Origin: Rhodobacterales bacterium
GTDB taxonomy: Bacteria; Pseudomonadota; Alphaproteobacteria; Rhizobiales; Stappiaceae
Direction: 5' to 3'
Assembly (NCBI GenBank): GCA_008107755.1
Contig: VIRH01000072.1
Span: 221,268 to 285,267 of the forward strand
Length of the DNA stretch: 64,000 nt
The notes beneath the pieces were generated by a model that saw nothing but the letters and a program-made list of their open reading frames with translations, had not been told where the DNA came from and ran no database searches. The position numbers were made by a program, and so were the translations under genes. The first letter of the stretch is position 1. Each line of letters begins with the position of its first letter. Shown here piece by piece: positions 1 through 9,001 of the stretch.

Positions 1-893
1 GCGCGATGGAGCCGGCCGGTCCCGATTTCGTTCATCACGTCACCGAGGCCATGAAGCTCGCCTACGCGGACCGCGAGGTCTATTACGGCGATCCGACCTT
101 CATCGACGTGCCGATGGATCGCCTTCTGTCTGAAGACTACAACGCGGCCCGCCGCGCCCTGATCGGTGATCGGGCGTCCTTTGAGCTTCGCCCGGGCGTC
201 CTTCCGGGTTACGAAGCGCAGGTCGACGCCAGCATGGCGATGATCGAGAAGGCCGGCATTGCCAACACCGGCATCTACGAGCCGACGATGGCGCATCTGT
301 CCGAGCGGCGCGGCGACACGGTGCATCTCGACATCATCGACCGGTGGGGCAACATGGTCGCGGCGACGCCTTCCGGCGGCTGGCTGCAGTCCTCCCCGAT
401 GATCCCGTCCCTCGGCTTCTGCCTCAATTCGCGGGCGCAGATGTTCTGGCTGGAAGAAGGCCTTGCGACCACGCTGGCACCGGGCAAACGCCCGCGCACC
501 ACGTTGACGCCCAGCCTCGCCTTTCATGAGGGGCGACCGACGCTTGCATTCGGAACCCCCGGCGGCGACCAGCAGGACCAGTGGCAGCTTTCCCTGTTCC
601 TGCGGCTCGTGCACCACGGCGTCAATCTGCAGGAAGGGATCGACATGCCGCTCTTCCACACGACCCACTTCCCGACGTCCTTCCACCCGCGCCAGCGCCA
701 GCCGGGCCACGTCATGGTCGAGGGGAATTTCAGCCCCGAGACGATCGACGGGCTCAAGGCACGCGGTCACTCGCTGGAGGTTTCCGGCCAATGGACCATC
801 GGCCGGCTGACAGCGGCAAAACGCGAAGCCGACGGCCTGTTGAAGGCCGGCGCAACACCGCGCCTGATGCAGGCCTACGCGGTCGGACGCTGA
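1..893 (+). CDS. Gamma-glutamyltransferase family protein (3' part only)
   Basis: The reading frame is open from the left edge (first full codon at base 3), so the N-terminal half lies outside the window. The visible ~297 residues are the C-terminal half of an Ntn-hydrolase gamma-glutamyltransferase. The likely autoprocessing and catalytic threonine sits in RGDTVHLDIID (Thr codon near base 318), followed by GNMVAATPSGGW and the C-terminal glycine-rich GTPGGDQQ segment. Members hydrolyse or transfer gamma-glutamyl groups, usually from glutathione, in the periplasm or outside the cell. The residues after GNMVA differ from classical GGT, which suggests a YwrD-like subgroup. It converges with the peptide ABC operon; a shared role in peptide or glutathione salvage is an inference from proximity. 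Confidence 0.85.
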   Translation, partial: AMEPAGPDFVHHVTEAMKLAYADREVYYGDPTFIDVPMDRLLSEDYNAARRALIGDRASFELRPGVLPGYEAQVDASMAMIEKAGIANTGIYEPTMAHLSERRGDTVHLDIIDRWGNMVAATPSGGWLQSSPMIPSLGFCLNSRAQMFWLEEGLATTLAPGKRPRTTLTPSLAFHEGRPTLAFGTPGGDQQDQWQLSLFLRLVHHGVNLQEGIDMPLFHTTHFPTSFHPRQRQPGHVMVEGNFSPETIDGLKARGHSLEVSGQWTIGRLTAAKREADGLLKAGATPRLMQAYAVGR

Positions 894-914
894 GTTCGGC
901 ACTCTGCCCCGATT

Positions 915-950
915 GCCTGAACGCGGCCCCGCAAGCGCCAGCGTTCAGGC
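915..950. terminator. Hairpin between convergent genes
   Basis: GCCTGAACGC (915-924) and GCGTTCAGGC (941-950) form a perfect 10-bp stem around a 16-base loop. It lies between the GGT stop and the end of the hydrolase gene, and overlaps the hydrolase stop codon. There is no clear U-tract on either side, so it may be a Rho-assisted or bidirectional terminator. Confidence 0.55.
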
Positions 951-1664
951 GACGGCCGGTTCCTCGACCGACTGGAACCAGTCACTCAGCACATGGAAGA
1001 GCTCGTCCGGACACTCCAGCGGCGGACAGTGGCCGCAGTTTTCAAATTCCAGATAGCGTGCAGACGGCAGGAGACGGTGCATCTCTCGAGAGTGTTCCGG
1101 CGGGATGATCTCGTCGTTGCGGCCGACGGCGATCATCACCGGACAGGGGCAGCGGGCAAGGTCCGGCCGGGAGTCCGGCCGCGCCATGATCGCTTGTGTC
1201 TGATGTTCCAGCGCTGAAAAACCAAGGGCCTCGGACGATTGGATGAGCGTCTCGATCACGCCCGGATCTGCGCCTTTCGGATAGAACAGGCATTTTTCCA
1301 TGTTGGCTGTCTGGTAGCTGCGCATGCCGTCCGCACGCGCCCGCTCCAGTGCTTCCAGCCGCCGCGGCCGCGCGTCATCCGGTTCCGGAGCGGCCGTCGT
1401 CGCGATCAGCGTCAGGCTGAGCAGCCGCTCCGGCCAGCGGCGGAGTATCTCGAAGGCGATGTAGCCGCCCATGGACCAGCCGACGAGGTGAAAGCGTGGC
1501 GGCAGCTGACTGACGATCCGCTGGGACATGCCAGCAACCGAGTTCTCGTACTGATGGCCGCGCGGGACTGTCACCGGATACTGGCGCGCCAACCGGTGCA
1601 GCAGGCTGAGCCACGAGGTGCCATCGGCCTGCAGACCGGGGATGAGAACGACGGAATTACCCAT
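945..1664 (-). CDS. Alpha/beta-fold hydrolase
   Basis: A 239-residue alpha/beta hydrolase. The nucleophile elbow is GWSMGG with Ser64, the acid is probably Asp184 (GRNDEIIP) and the base His212 (CGHCPP); together these make a complete catalytic triad. No signal peptide is seen, so it is cytoplasmic. The start at 1664 overlaps the end of the upstream ATPase gene by 8 bases and has a GGAAGGGA-type ribosome site. A longer in-frame extension upstream was rejected because it would run far into the ATPase gene. As last gene of the peptide-transporter operon it could hydrolyse an ester or amide bond in the imported molecule. The substrate cannot be read from sequence. Confidence 0.8.
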   Translation of the reverse strand: MGNSVVLIPGLQADGTSWLSLLHRLARQYPVTVPRGHQYENSVAGMSQRIVSQLPPRFHLVGWSMGGYIAFEILRRWPERLLSLTLIATTAAPEPDDARPRRLEALERARADGMRSYQTANMEKCLFYPKGADPGVIETLIQSSEALGFSALEHQTQAIMARPDSRPDLARCPCPVMIAVGRNDEIIPPEHSREMHRLLPSARYLEFENCGHCPPLECPDELFHVLSDWFQSVEEPAVA

Positions 1665-2655
1665 TGAGCCGGTCCCTTCCGGTTTCCTCACCAAGTCGCA
1701 GACAGGCTGCCCGGTGGACAGCCCCCACAGGACCGCAGACCGGCACCTCGACAGCACATGTTTCGATGGCGATCGGACAGCGCGTGCGGAAGTGACATCC
1801 GGACGGCGGCGACAGCGGGCTCGGCAGCTCACCCCGCACCTCCGGTTTTCGGTGCCGCGCGGCCGGCAGCGGATGCGGCACGGAGTTGAGCAGCATCTGC
1901 GTGTAGGGATGCTGCGGATCAGAAAAAACCTGTTCGCTCGGCCCGGTTTCGACGATCCGTCCGAGATACATGACGGCCGTGCGGTCGGCGACGTGTCTGA
2001 CCACCGAAAGATCATGGGACACGAAGACCATTGCCAGCCCCATCCGCTGCTTGATGTCGAGCAGAAGGTTCAGGATCTGCGCCTGAATGGAGACGTCCAG
2101 CGCCGACACAGGTTCATCGGCGATCAGCACATCGGGCTCCGCAGCAATTGCGCGGGCGATCCCGACCCTCTGGCACTGGCCTCCGGAAAGCTCGTGCGCA
2201 AAACGGTCGAGATGATGATCCGACAGGCCGACCTGGGCGGCGAGTTCCGCCACCCGAAGCGCGATCGCATGGCGATTCAGGCCGGAAAAGTTGATCAGCG
2301 GCTCAGCGATGCAGGCCCTTGCGGTCATGCGCGGATTGAGTGAGGCAACCGGGTCCTGAAAGATCATCTGGATGCGCCCGCGACGGGACTTCAGCTCCCT
2401 TGCCGTGAGCCCGGACCAGGGCGCTCCGCCGAAACGCACCGCACCGCGTGTCGGGTGATCGAGCGCCATCATGATGCGCGCAAGCGTGGACTTGCCGCAG
2501 CCGGATTCCCCGACAAGGCCAAGCGTCTCGCCGGGGGCCAGCGACAGGTCGACCCCGTCGACGGCCCGAACGAGATGGCGGGGCTGTCCGGTGGCATGGC
2601 GGCCGACGGGAAATTCCCTCGAAACTCCGTCGATCTGCAGCAAGGCTTCCATCAT
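1657..2655 (-). CDS. Peptide ABC transporter ATPase, DppF/OppF type
   Basis: A 332-residue ABC ATPase of the oligopeptide/dipeptide family. It shows Walker [10 protein letters not shown] (residues 49-57), the signature [14 protein letters not shown], Walker [13 protein letters not shown] and the family's C-terminal Cys-rich tail ([10 protein letters not shown]). It pairs with the DppD-type ATPase to energise the two permeases at the inner membrane. The start at 2655 overlaps the preceding stop as ATGA, the usual sign of translational coupling. An extended upstream start would lie wholly inside the neighbour. Confidence 0.9.
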   Translation of the reverse strand: MMEALLQIDGVSREFPVGRHATGQPRHLVRAVDGVDLSLAPGETLGLVGESGCGKSTLARIMMALDHPTRGAVRFGGAPWSGLTARELKSRRGRIQMIFQDPVASLNPRMTARACIAEPLINFSGLNRHAIALRVAELAAQVGLSDHHLDRFAHELSGGQCQRVGIARAIAAEPDVLIADEPVSALDVSIQAQILNLLLDIKQRMGLAMVFVSHDLSVVRHVADRTAVMYLGRIVETGPSEQVFSDPQHPYTQMLLNSVPHPLPAARHRKPEVRGELPSPLSPPSGCHFRTRCPIAIETCAVEVPVCGPVGAVHRAACLRLGEETGRDRLNG

Positions 2656-3695
2656 TGCCACGCCCTCACGATATCGTTGTCCGCCAGATCGGCGAAGACG
2701 GCGGAATGTTCGAAACAGCGCGCCGCATGACCGCCGCCGAGATCGGTCGGCAACGGCACTTCCGCAGCACATCTCGGTTTTGCAAAGACACATCGCGGTG
2801 CGAAGGCGCAATTGGGTGCCGCCTCGCCGAGGCGGGGAACGCTGCCGGGGATCTCCTGCAAGCGACCCTGATGCACCTGACCGTCTAAGGGGAGCGAGCG
2901 CATCAAGCCGGCCGTATAGCCGTGGGACGGACGCCGGAAGACCTGCTCCACCGGACCTTCCTCCACGATCCGGCCTGCGTACATGACAGCAACCCGGTCG
3001 GCCGTCGCGGCCACCACGCCCAGATCATGCGTGATCAGAACGACGCTCATGCCCATCTCCACTCTCAGCTCATCAACCAGCGCCATGATCTGCGCCTGAA
3101 CCGTGACGTCGAGCGCCGTGGTCGGTTCGTCGGCGATCAGGAGTTCCGGCTCGCAAACGAGCGCCATGGCGATCATCACCCTTTGCCGCATGCCGCCGGA
3201 AAGTTCGTGTGGATAGGCATCCAGCCGCCGGGCCGGATCAGGAATGCGCACGAGATCCAGCATGCGCAGGGCCTGATGGCGCGCCTCGGCGCGGCTCGCG
3301 CCACGATGCTCTCGCACGGCCTCGCCGATCTGGAAGCCCACCGTGTGGACCGGGTTGAGCGACGTCATCGGGTCCTGGAAGATCATGCCGATGCGGTTGC
3401 CACGAATCCGGCGCAGTTGCCGCTGGCTTGCCCCCGCCAGGTCCGTTTCCCCGAGCCGGATCGCGTCTGCTCTCACAGTCGCGGCCCGCTTCGGCAAAAG
3501 CCCCAGGATCGCCATCATGGTGGCGCTCTTGCCGCAGCCGGATTCCCCGACCAGCGACAGGATCTCGCCCTGCTGCACGCTCAGGCTGACATGGTCGAGG
3601 GCATGCAGTGCATTGTCGCCGCGCCCGAACGTGAGGTTGAGATTGCGGACGTCGAGGACCGTCTTTCCGGTCTGCATCCGGAGGGTGTCCGTCAT
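2652..3695 (-). CDS. Peptide ABC transporter ATPase, DppD/OppD type
   Basis: A 347-residue ABC ATPase with Walker [10 protein letters not shown] (residues 50-58), signature [14 protein letters not shown], Walker [13 protein letters not shown] and the oligopeptide-family C-terminal domain ([14 protein letters not shown]). The ATG at 3695 has AAGGAG eight bases upstream and sits 1-2 bases from the permease stop, so it is preferred to an ATG six codons earlier. It is the partner of the DppF-type ATPase encoded next. The cargo is a peptide or other small solute of the family-5 binding-protein class; the exact ligand is unknown. Confidence 0.9.
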   Translation of the reverse strand: MTDTLRMQTGKTVLDVRNLNLTFGRGDNALHALDHVSLSVQQGEILSLVGESGCGKSATMMAILGLLPKRAATVRADAIRLGETDLAGASQRQLRRIRGNRIGMIFQDPMTSLNPVHTVGFQIGEAVREHRGASRAEARHQALRMLDLVRIPDPARRLDAYPHELSGGMRQRVMIAMALVCEPELLIADEPTTALDVTVQAQIMALVDELRVEMGMSVVLITHDLGVVAATADRVAVMYAGRIVEEGPVEQVFRRPSHGYTAGLMRSLPLDGQVHQGRLQEIPGSVPRLGEAAPNCAFAPRCVFAKPRCAAEVPLPTDLGGGHAARCFEHSAVFADLADNDIVRAWQ

Positions 3696-3696
3696 G

Positions 3697-4596
3697 TCAG
3701 ATGCTCCTTGCAATCTTGCGCGGATCGAGCGCGTCGGAGAGGCGATCGCCGAGGACGTTGGTGACCAGGACCAGCAGGGACAGCAATGCGCCCGGATAGA
3801 CCATCAGCATGGGATAGAACTGGAAGAACTTTCGGGCATCCGCCATCATGCCGCCCCAGCTCGGAACGTCGGGCGGCGTCCCGACGCCGAGGAAGCTCAA
3901 CACTGCCGAGGCGATGATCGCCGAGGCCGCCGCATAGGTTGCCTGCACGATGACCGGCGCGATGGTGTTCGGCAGGATGTGGCGCCGGACCAGCGCGAAG
4001 CCACCGGTGCCGACGGACACTGCGGCATCCACATAGGGCTGCTCGCGCACCGACAGGACCACGGAGCGAACCAGACGGACCATGCGCGGGATCTCGGGAA
4101 TTGAAATCGCGATGATCAGCGTCAGCAATCCTGGCTGCAGCAGCGCCGCCAGCGCGATGGCGAGCAGCACTGCGGGAATGGCCATCATCGCATCGATCAC
4201 CCGCATGACCAGCGCACCGCCCGTCCGGTTCATGGCTGCGAAGATGCCGATGGCGACACCTGGAATGGCTGAGAGCAGCGCCACGGCGACACCGACCGTC
4301 AGCGACATGCGCGCCCCGTTCATGGCGCGGGCAAAGACGTCGCGTCCCAGATGATCGGTTCCCCAGATCATCTCGAGCGACGGCGGTTTCAGCCGGTACG
4401 CCGGATTGATGGCGAGCGGATCGCCGGCCAGCATCGGCGACAGCACCGCCATTGCAAGGAAGCCGAGCAGGATCAAGACACAGATGATCGTCCAGGGTTC
4501 GCGCGCCGCCTGGGCAAGCGACTCAAGCGTCGGATTGCGGCGCCGGGACCGGGTGCCGTGAGCCTGAATTTTGGTTTCGGTCTCGGTCAAGGCCAT
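3697..4596 (-). CDS. Peptide ABC transporter permease, DppC type
   Basis: A 299-residue inner-membrane permease. It has an N-terminal OppC-type membrane segment (about 34-54), a periplasmic loop containing the family motif GTDHLGRDVFAR, then five further membrane spans. The EAA cytoplasmic loop that docks the ATPase is near DAAVSVGTGGFALVRRHILP. The gene starts one base after the DppB-type stop and has a GGGAATGAA ribosome site, so it is part of one polycistronic message. Confidence 0.9.
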   Translation of the reverse strand: MALTETETKIQAHGTRSRRRNPTLESLAQAAREPWTIICVLILLGFLAMAVLSPMLAGDPLAINPAYRLKPPSLEMIWGTDHLGRDVFARAMNGARMSLTVGVAVALLSAIPGVAIGIFAAMNRTGGALVMRVIDAMMAIPAVLLAIALAALLQPGLLTLIIAISIPEIPRMVRLVRSVVLSVREQPYVDAAVSVGTGGFALVRRHILPNTIAPVIVQATYAAASAIIASAVLSFLGVGTPPDVPSWGGMMADARKFFQFYPMLMVYPGALLSLLVLVTNVLGDRLSDALDPRKIARSI

Positions 4597-4597
4597 T

Positions 4598-5539
4598 TCA
4601 TTCCCTTATTCTCGGATCTATGAACGCATAGCTGAGGTCGACAAGCAGGTTGATGAGAATGAGCGAGGCGGAAAAGAACAGGATCACACCCTGAATGACC
4701 GGATAGTCGCGCCGCGTCACGGCATCGACGGTCAGGCGGCCGATGCCCGGAATGTTGAAGACGGACTCCGTCACCACAACGCCGCCAACCAGCGTGGCCA
4801 GCCCGATACCGATCACCGTGACCACCGGCACGCCGACGCTCTTCAGCGCGTGGATGAAAAGGATGCGGCTCGGCCCAAGTCCCTTGGCCCGCGCGGTGCG
4901 GATGTAGTTCTCGCCGAGCGCGTCCAGAACGGAAGCGCGCGTCACCCGAGCGATCAGCGCGGAGAAGACGAAGGCAAGCGCGATCGACGGCAGCGTCACG
5001 CTGTTCAATGTCGTCAGCCAGCCGTCCGCGAGCCACTTGTAGCCCTGGACCGGAAAGAGCCGCATCTTCACGGCGAAGAAATAGACCAGCAGATAGGCGA
5101 TGACGAAAACGGGAATGGAAAATCCCGCCACCGCAACTCCCATGGAAATCCGGTCGACGATGCTGTTGGCCTTCCAGGCCGAGATCGCCCCGAGCGGTAC
5201 GGCGATCAGAACGGTCAGCACAAGCGTGACGAGGCTGAGCACGAGGGTGGGCTCGATCCGCTGCGCGATGAGTTCCGTAACCGGCTTGCCGGAATAAATG
5301 GAATTGCCGAGATCGAACTGCAGAGCGTCGCCCAGCCAGATGCCGAATTGCTGCCAGAGCGGCAGGTCGAGATGCAGGCGCGAGCGGATTTCCTCCACCT
5401 GCGCCGGTGTCGCGTTGTCACCGGCCAGAAGCACCGCCGGGTCGCCCGGCGTGACATGGGCCAGCGAGAAGATGAAGATCGAAACCAGGAGCAAGGTCGG
5501 AATGCCGGCCAGAACACGGCCGGCAGCATAGCGGAGCAT
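4598..5539 (-). CDS. Peptide ABC transporter permease, DppB type
   Basis: A 313-residue inner-membrane permease of the BPD transport family. The first membrane helix is at about residues 9-30, followed by the DppB-type periplasmic region (TPGDPAVLLAGDNATP) and five more spans. It ends in the characteristic YAFIDPRIRE. The EAA loop is around ENYIRTARAKGLGPSRIL. Its gene follows the binding-protein gene by 71 bases, which hold a hairpin. Confidence 0.9.
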   Translation of the reverse strand: MLRYAAGRVLAGIPTLLLVSIFIFSLAHVTPGDPAVLLAGDNATPAQVEEIRSRLHLDLPLWQQFGIWLGDALQFDLGNSIYSGKPVTELIAQRIEPTLVLSLVTLVLTVLIAVPLGAISAWKANSIVDRISMGVAVAGFSIPVFVIAYLLVYFFAVKMRLFPVQGYKWLADGWLTTLNSVTLPSIALAFVFSALIARVTRASVLDALGENYIRTARAKGLGPSRILFIHALKSVGVPVVTVIGIGLATLVGGVVVTESVFNIPGIGRLTVDAVTRRDYPVIQGVILFFSASLILINLLVDLSYAFIDPRIRE

Positions 5540-5573
5540 CGCTCAATTCCTGTCAAGAAGCCGAAGGAAAGGA

Positions 5574-5604
5574 TGCGGACCGCGTCTTCCCGACCCGGTC
5601 CGCA
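5574..5604 (-). terminator. Hairpin between binding-protein and permease genes
   Basis: TGCGGACCG (5574-5582) and CGGTCCGCA (5596-5604) form a perfect 9-bp stem with a 13-base loop, just downstream of the binding-protein stop on the minus strand. There is no long U-tract, so partial termination or 3'-end protection of the binding-protein message is more likely than full termination. Confidence 0.55.
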
Positions 5605-5610
5605 CATAGT

Positions 5611-7185
5611 CTAGTTCACGCGTTCCAGATTCCAGAAGAAGGGAACCGGACCGTCGATGTACCCCTTCAGATCGGTCGCGATGCCGACGGAGGGAAAGGC
5701 CTGGCCGAGCGGCACGTAGCTGACGAGATCGTGGGTAATCTCCTGCATCTCGGTCGCCAGCTTCTTTTTCTCCTCGTCGCTGGTCGCGACGGCGAACTGC
5801 TTGCGCAGTTCCTGCAACCTCTCCGAACAGGCCCAGCCGAACCAGGCATTGTCGCAGTCGCCTGAAACGTAGACGTTGGTCATCGGATTGGACTGGTCGA
5901 CAAAGCCCCATCCCGTGAAGAAGACGTTCCAGCCGCCGTTCTCGACGGATTCCTTGCTGGCCCGGCGCGTCGCGACCGTCGCCCAGTCGGTCGGCTGCAC
6001 ATCGACATTGAAGCCCGCATCCTTCAGCATCGGCTCCAGAACCGAATAGAAGTTGTCCTGGGAGGCGATATCGGTGACGTGCAGGATTGTGACCGGCGTG
6101 CCGTCATAGCCGGCTTCCTCGAGCAGCTTCTTCGCCGCTTCCGGCTCGCGCTTCAGGACGCGGTCGGTATTGACGTCGGTGGCATAGGTCGTGTCGCAGA
6201 AGAAAACGGCCGCGCATTCCAGATAGGTGTCGGTCGCATCGCCGAAAGCTGCCTGCATGAAGGGCGTCTGCTCAACGGCAAGCTGAAGCGCGTGGCGGAT
6301 CTTCGGATTGTCGAACGGCGGGTTGAGGTGGTTGACCACGAGCTGGGCCGAGTTGCCCGACTGCTTCGCCGCAACTGTCTTGGCCGTCTCGACCCCGTCG
6401 AAGAACATCAGCATGTCGGCCGGCACTTCCTCGATCCAGTCGATCTCGCCGGCAATCAGGGCGTTGATCGCGGTCGCGGTATCGGGAATGTACTGGATCT
6501 CGACCCGGTCGAAATGCGCGACCTTGCCGCCGGCGGCAAGGCTGGCCGGTTCATCGCGCGGTACGTAATCCTCGAATTTCTCGAGAACGACAACGCTGCC
6601 GGGAACCCATTCGTCCGGCAGCAGCTTGTAGGGCCCGGAGCCGATCGGATTGTTCACGGCCTCGCTGGCCGGCTGAGCAGCCTGCTCGGCTGGCATGATG
6701 ACCGGGACGTTGGAAGAGATCTTGCCGAGCGCATCGAGCACGAGACCCCAGGGCTCGCTTAGCGTAATGACGAATGTCTTGTCGTCACGCGCTTCGATGC
6801 TTTTCGTCTTCGAGAAGAGAATCTTGCCCAGGCCGTCGACCGCGCCCCAGCGCTTGATCGAAACGACGGCGTCTTCCGCAGTCACCTCGGAGCCATCGTG
6901 AAACTTCAGGCCATCGCGAAGGGTGATCGTATAGACCAGCCCGTCGTCCGAGACCTCGGCCCCTTCCGCCATCTGCGGCTGGACCTTGTAGGTCTCGTCC
7001 ATCGCGAACAGCGTGTCGAACATGAGATACGACGCATTGCGGATGGTGAAATTGGTCGTCGAAATGGGGTCGAGAACATTCACATCGCCGTTCATGCGAA
7101 GGCGTAACGTTTCTTCAGCCGAAGCTGTGGATGCAGTCGCCACAAGCACTGCCAGCCCGAGGGCGCGAATAAGATTGCGCGGCAC
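5611..7185 (-). CDS. Family 5 extracellular solute-binding protein (peptide type)
   Basis: A 524-residue periplasmic binding protein of the DppA/OppA family. It has a Sec signal peptide ending near ASTASAEE, then the family-5 signature region (DGLKFHDGSEVTAEDAV). The GTG start at 7185 is chosen because AGGGAGGA lies just upstream; an earlier in-frame start would put a charged, non-signal sequence ahead of the signal peptide. It captures the ligand for the DppBCDF-type transporter encoded downstream. Family-5 proteins bind peptides, but also nickel chelates, opines and sugars, so the ligand is not assured. The promoter region carries two LacI-type operator candidates. Confidence 0.88.
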   Translation of the reverse strand: MPRNLIRALGLAVLVATASTASAEETLRLRMNGDVNVLDPISTTNFTIRNASYLMFDTLFAMDETYKVQPQMAEGAEVSDDGLVYTITLRDGLKFHDGSEVTAEDAVVSIKRWGAVDGLGKILFSKTKSIEARDDKTFVITLSEPWGLVLDALGKISSNVPVIMPAEQAAQPASEAVNNPIGSGPYKLLPDEWVPGSVVVLEKFEDYVPRDEPASLAAGGKVAHFDRVEIQYIPDTATAINALIAGEIDWIEEVPADMLMFFDGVETAKTVAAKQSGNSAQLVVNHLNPPFDNPKIRHALQLAVEQTPFMQAAFGDATDTYLECAAVFFCDTTYATDVNTDRVLKREPEAAKKLLEEAGYDGTPVTILHVTDIASQDNFYSVLEPMLKDAGFNVDVQPTDWATVATRRASKESVENGGWNVFFTGWGFVDQSNPMTNVYVSGDCDNAWFGWACSERLQELRKQFAVATSDEEKKKLATEMQEITHDLVSYVPLGQAFPSVGIATDLKGYIDGPVPFFWNLERVN

Positions 7186-7275
7186 TTCACTATCCTCCCT
7201 GAAAAGTGTCCACAAATCGTTTCGCGCAGCGAGCTCCCTTTGTTTTCCAGTGTAATGACGAAAAACTTCTCACTG

Positions 7276-7292
7276 ACGCGTAACGATACGCA
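7276..7292. promoter_or_regulatory. LacI-type operator candidate, copy 1
   Basis: ACGCGTAACGATACGCA occurs here and again, identically, at 7374-7390. Its core GCGTAACGATACGC is a 14-bp near-palindrome with perfect GCGTA/TACGC arms and a central CG, the usual form of LacI/GalR-family operators. This copy lies 91 bases upstream of the binding-protein GTG, where it could control the peptide ABC operon. The assignment to the adjacent LacI regulator is inferred from position. Confidence 0.7.
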
Positions 7293-7373
7293 TGATATCG
7301 CAGCTGAAACCGAATGCAACCGCTTTTCAGGCGACTTTTTCCATTTGATCCGGTAATTTGAGCGCAAACACGT

Positions 7374-7390
7374 ACGCGTAACGATACGCA
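7374..7390. promoter_or_regulatory. LacI-type operator candidate, copy 2
   Basis: This is the second exact copy of ACGCGTAACGATACGCA, 98 bases from the first and 34 bases before the regulator's ATG. The placement fits autorepression. Two identical sites about nine helical turns apart would also allow looping by a tetrameric or paired repressor. Confidence 0.7.
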
Positions 7391-7424
7391 GAAGGGTCAA
7401 GACCCTAGATATAAAAGAGAGAAG

Positions 7425-8435
7425 ATGGCTACGATCCGCGACGTCGCGCGCCTTGCCAATGTGTCCCCAACCACCGTCTCCGCAACGCTCACCGGCTCCG
7501 CGCCAGTCAGTGAAGAACTGAAGAAACGCGTCTGGGAAGCTGTCGAGAAGGCAAAGTACCGACCCGACCCCTTTGCACGCAATCTGCGCAAAGGCATTTC
7601 AACGACGATCGGCTTCGTGGCTCCCGATATTGCGGCGCCCTGGGTTTCGCATCTTGCCAAGGCCGTGCAGCGCTCAATCGCCGAGCGCGGCTACAACATG
7701 CTTCTCGCGAGCAACGAGGACGATCCGGACAGGGAGCTTGAGGACATTGCCCTGATGATCAATCACAGGGTCGCCGGTCTGATCATAGCGCCGACCAGCC
7801 TGGGCGATGGCTATGCAGAAAAATTCGCTTCCGCCATCTCCTGCCCGGCCGTCCTGGTCGACCGTATCGTGGCCCCTGACCGTTTCGACGTGGTGGCCGA
7901 TGACAACGAGCTCGGCGGCACACTTATCGCCGAATATCTGGTGCGGCTCGGCCACAGCCGCGCGGCGATGCTTGTCGGCCGACCAGGCATTTCCGCATCC
8001 TTTGAACGCTTCGATGCTGTTGAGGCGGCTTTTGCCAAGGCGGGGCGTCCTCTTGATGAACGCTTTATCTGTCACTCGGTGCACACGCAGGATCTCGCCT
8101 ACTCGGAAGTTCAGCGACTGATGACCCAGCCTGAGCGACCGACAGTGATCATCTGTATTTCAAACCCGCAGGTTCAGGGCACCATGGCAGGGCTGAAGAA
8201 TATGGGCCTGCGCGTTCCTGACGATGTCTCGGTGATCAGTTTCGACGGCTTCAATCCGACGGAGGGCTGGTATCCGTCGATCACCTGTCTGGTTCAAGAC
8301 ACCGATACGCTGAGCAATCGGGCCGTGGACCGGCTTCTCGCTCGCATAGACGACAAGAGCGAACTGGACCGGGAGGTCATGCGCATTCGCCCGCGCCTGC
8401 GCATCGGCGATTCCTGCGCTCCGCCGACACAGTGA
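7425..8435 (+). CDS. LacI-family transcriptional regulator
   Basis: A 336-residue regulator. The LacI helix-turn-helix and hinge lie at residues 1-60 (ATIRDVARLANVSPTTVSATL, then RPDPFARNLRKG). A periplasmic-binding-protein-like effector domain fills residues ~62-330, with FVAPDIAAPWVSHLAKAVQ and DVSVISFDGF as expected. It is divergent from the peptide ABC operon with two identical operator candidates between them, so local control of that operon and of itself is likely. LacI proteins generally sense sugars; pairing one with a peptide-type transporter hints that the real cargo may be a sugar-containing or unusual ligand. Confidence 0.92.
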   Translation: MATIRDVARLANVSPTTVSATLTGSAPVSEELKKRVWEAVEKAKYRPDPFARNLRKGISTTIGFVAPDIAAPWVSHLAKAVQRSIAERGYNMLLASNEDDPDRELEDIALMINHRVAGLIIAPTSLGDGYAEKFASAISCPAVLVDRIVAPDRFDVVADDNELGGTLIAEYLVRLGHSRAAMLVGRPGISASFERFDAVEAAFAKAGRPLDERFICHSVHTQDLAYSEVQRLMTQPERPTVIICISNPQVQGTMAGLKNMGLRVPDDVSVISFDGFNPTEGWYPSITCLVQDTDTLSNRAVDRLLARIDDKSELDREVMRIRPRLRIGDSCAPPTQ

Positions 8436-8563
8436 GACGGCCGCCTTGCAGCGCTGCTTCCCGTAATACGCAAACGGCCAGGCTTCGGCAACAAGCCGAC
8501 GAGATATTGTGACGCCCTTGCCTGGCAGTGGGCGAGCCTCCGCTTGCTCCCAACCGCGCCGTC

Positions 8564-8596
8564 GGACGGGTCCGGGCGTGAAGCCGGGACCCGTCC
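8564..8596. terminator. Hairpin between LacI regulator and RidA gene
   Basis: GGACGGGTCC (8564-8573) and GGACCCGTCC (8587-8596) form a perfect 10-bp GC-rich stem with a 13-base loop. It lies in the 177-bp space where the regulator and the polyamine-type operon converge, suiting a terminator for either. No U-run is seen on either strand. Confidence 0.55.
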
Positions 8597-8612
8597 TGCG
8601 AAGATACTGGCC

Positions 8613-8960
8613 TCAGGCGGCGGCGACCACGATGATCTCGACCTTGAATTCCGGTGTTGCCAGGCGGGATTCACCGCAAGCACGTGCCGGCGGGTTGGCC
8701 GGATCGACCCAGGCATCCCAGACCGCGTTCATTTCGGCGAAGTCATCCATGCTTTCCAGCCAGATCGTTGCCTGAAGCAGTTTGGACTTGTCGGTGCCGG
8801 AACGCTCCAGAAGGCTGTCGATTTTGGCAAGGATGGTCTTGGTCTGCTCGGTAACATTGTCACCCGCAGTGCCAACCTGGCCGGCCAGCCAGACCAGCCC
8901 GCCATGTGCGACCGACTGGCTCATCCGGGGACCGCTATCCAATCTTTTGATGTCCGACAT
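8613..8960 (-). CDS. RidA/YjgF/Rid family protein
   Basis: A 115-residue small protein with the Rid-family pattern: VAHGGLVWLAGQVG near the N-terminus, LLQATIWLESMDDFAEMNAVWDAW in the middle, and the conserved tail around RACGESRLATPEFKVEI, which holds the substrate-binding Arg and Glu. RidA proteins are trimeric deaminases that hydrolyse reactive imine/enamine intermediates made by PLP enzymes and flavin amine oxidases. That fits its place downstream of a D-amino-acid dehydrogenase and an aminotransferase in the same operon. The ATG at 8960 is preceded by GGAAATGA. Confidence 0.9.
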   Translation of the reverse strand: MSDIKRLDSGPRMSQSVAHGGLVWLAGQVGTAGDNVTEQTKTILAKIDSLLERSGTDKSKLLQATIWLESMDDFAEMNAVWDAWVDPANPPARACGESRLATPEFKVEIIVVAAA

Positions 8961-9001
8961 TTTTCATTTCCATACGTTCGAGAAAAATCTGCAAGACCCG
9001 G

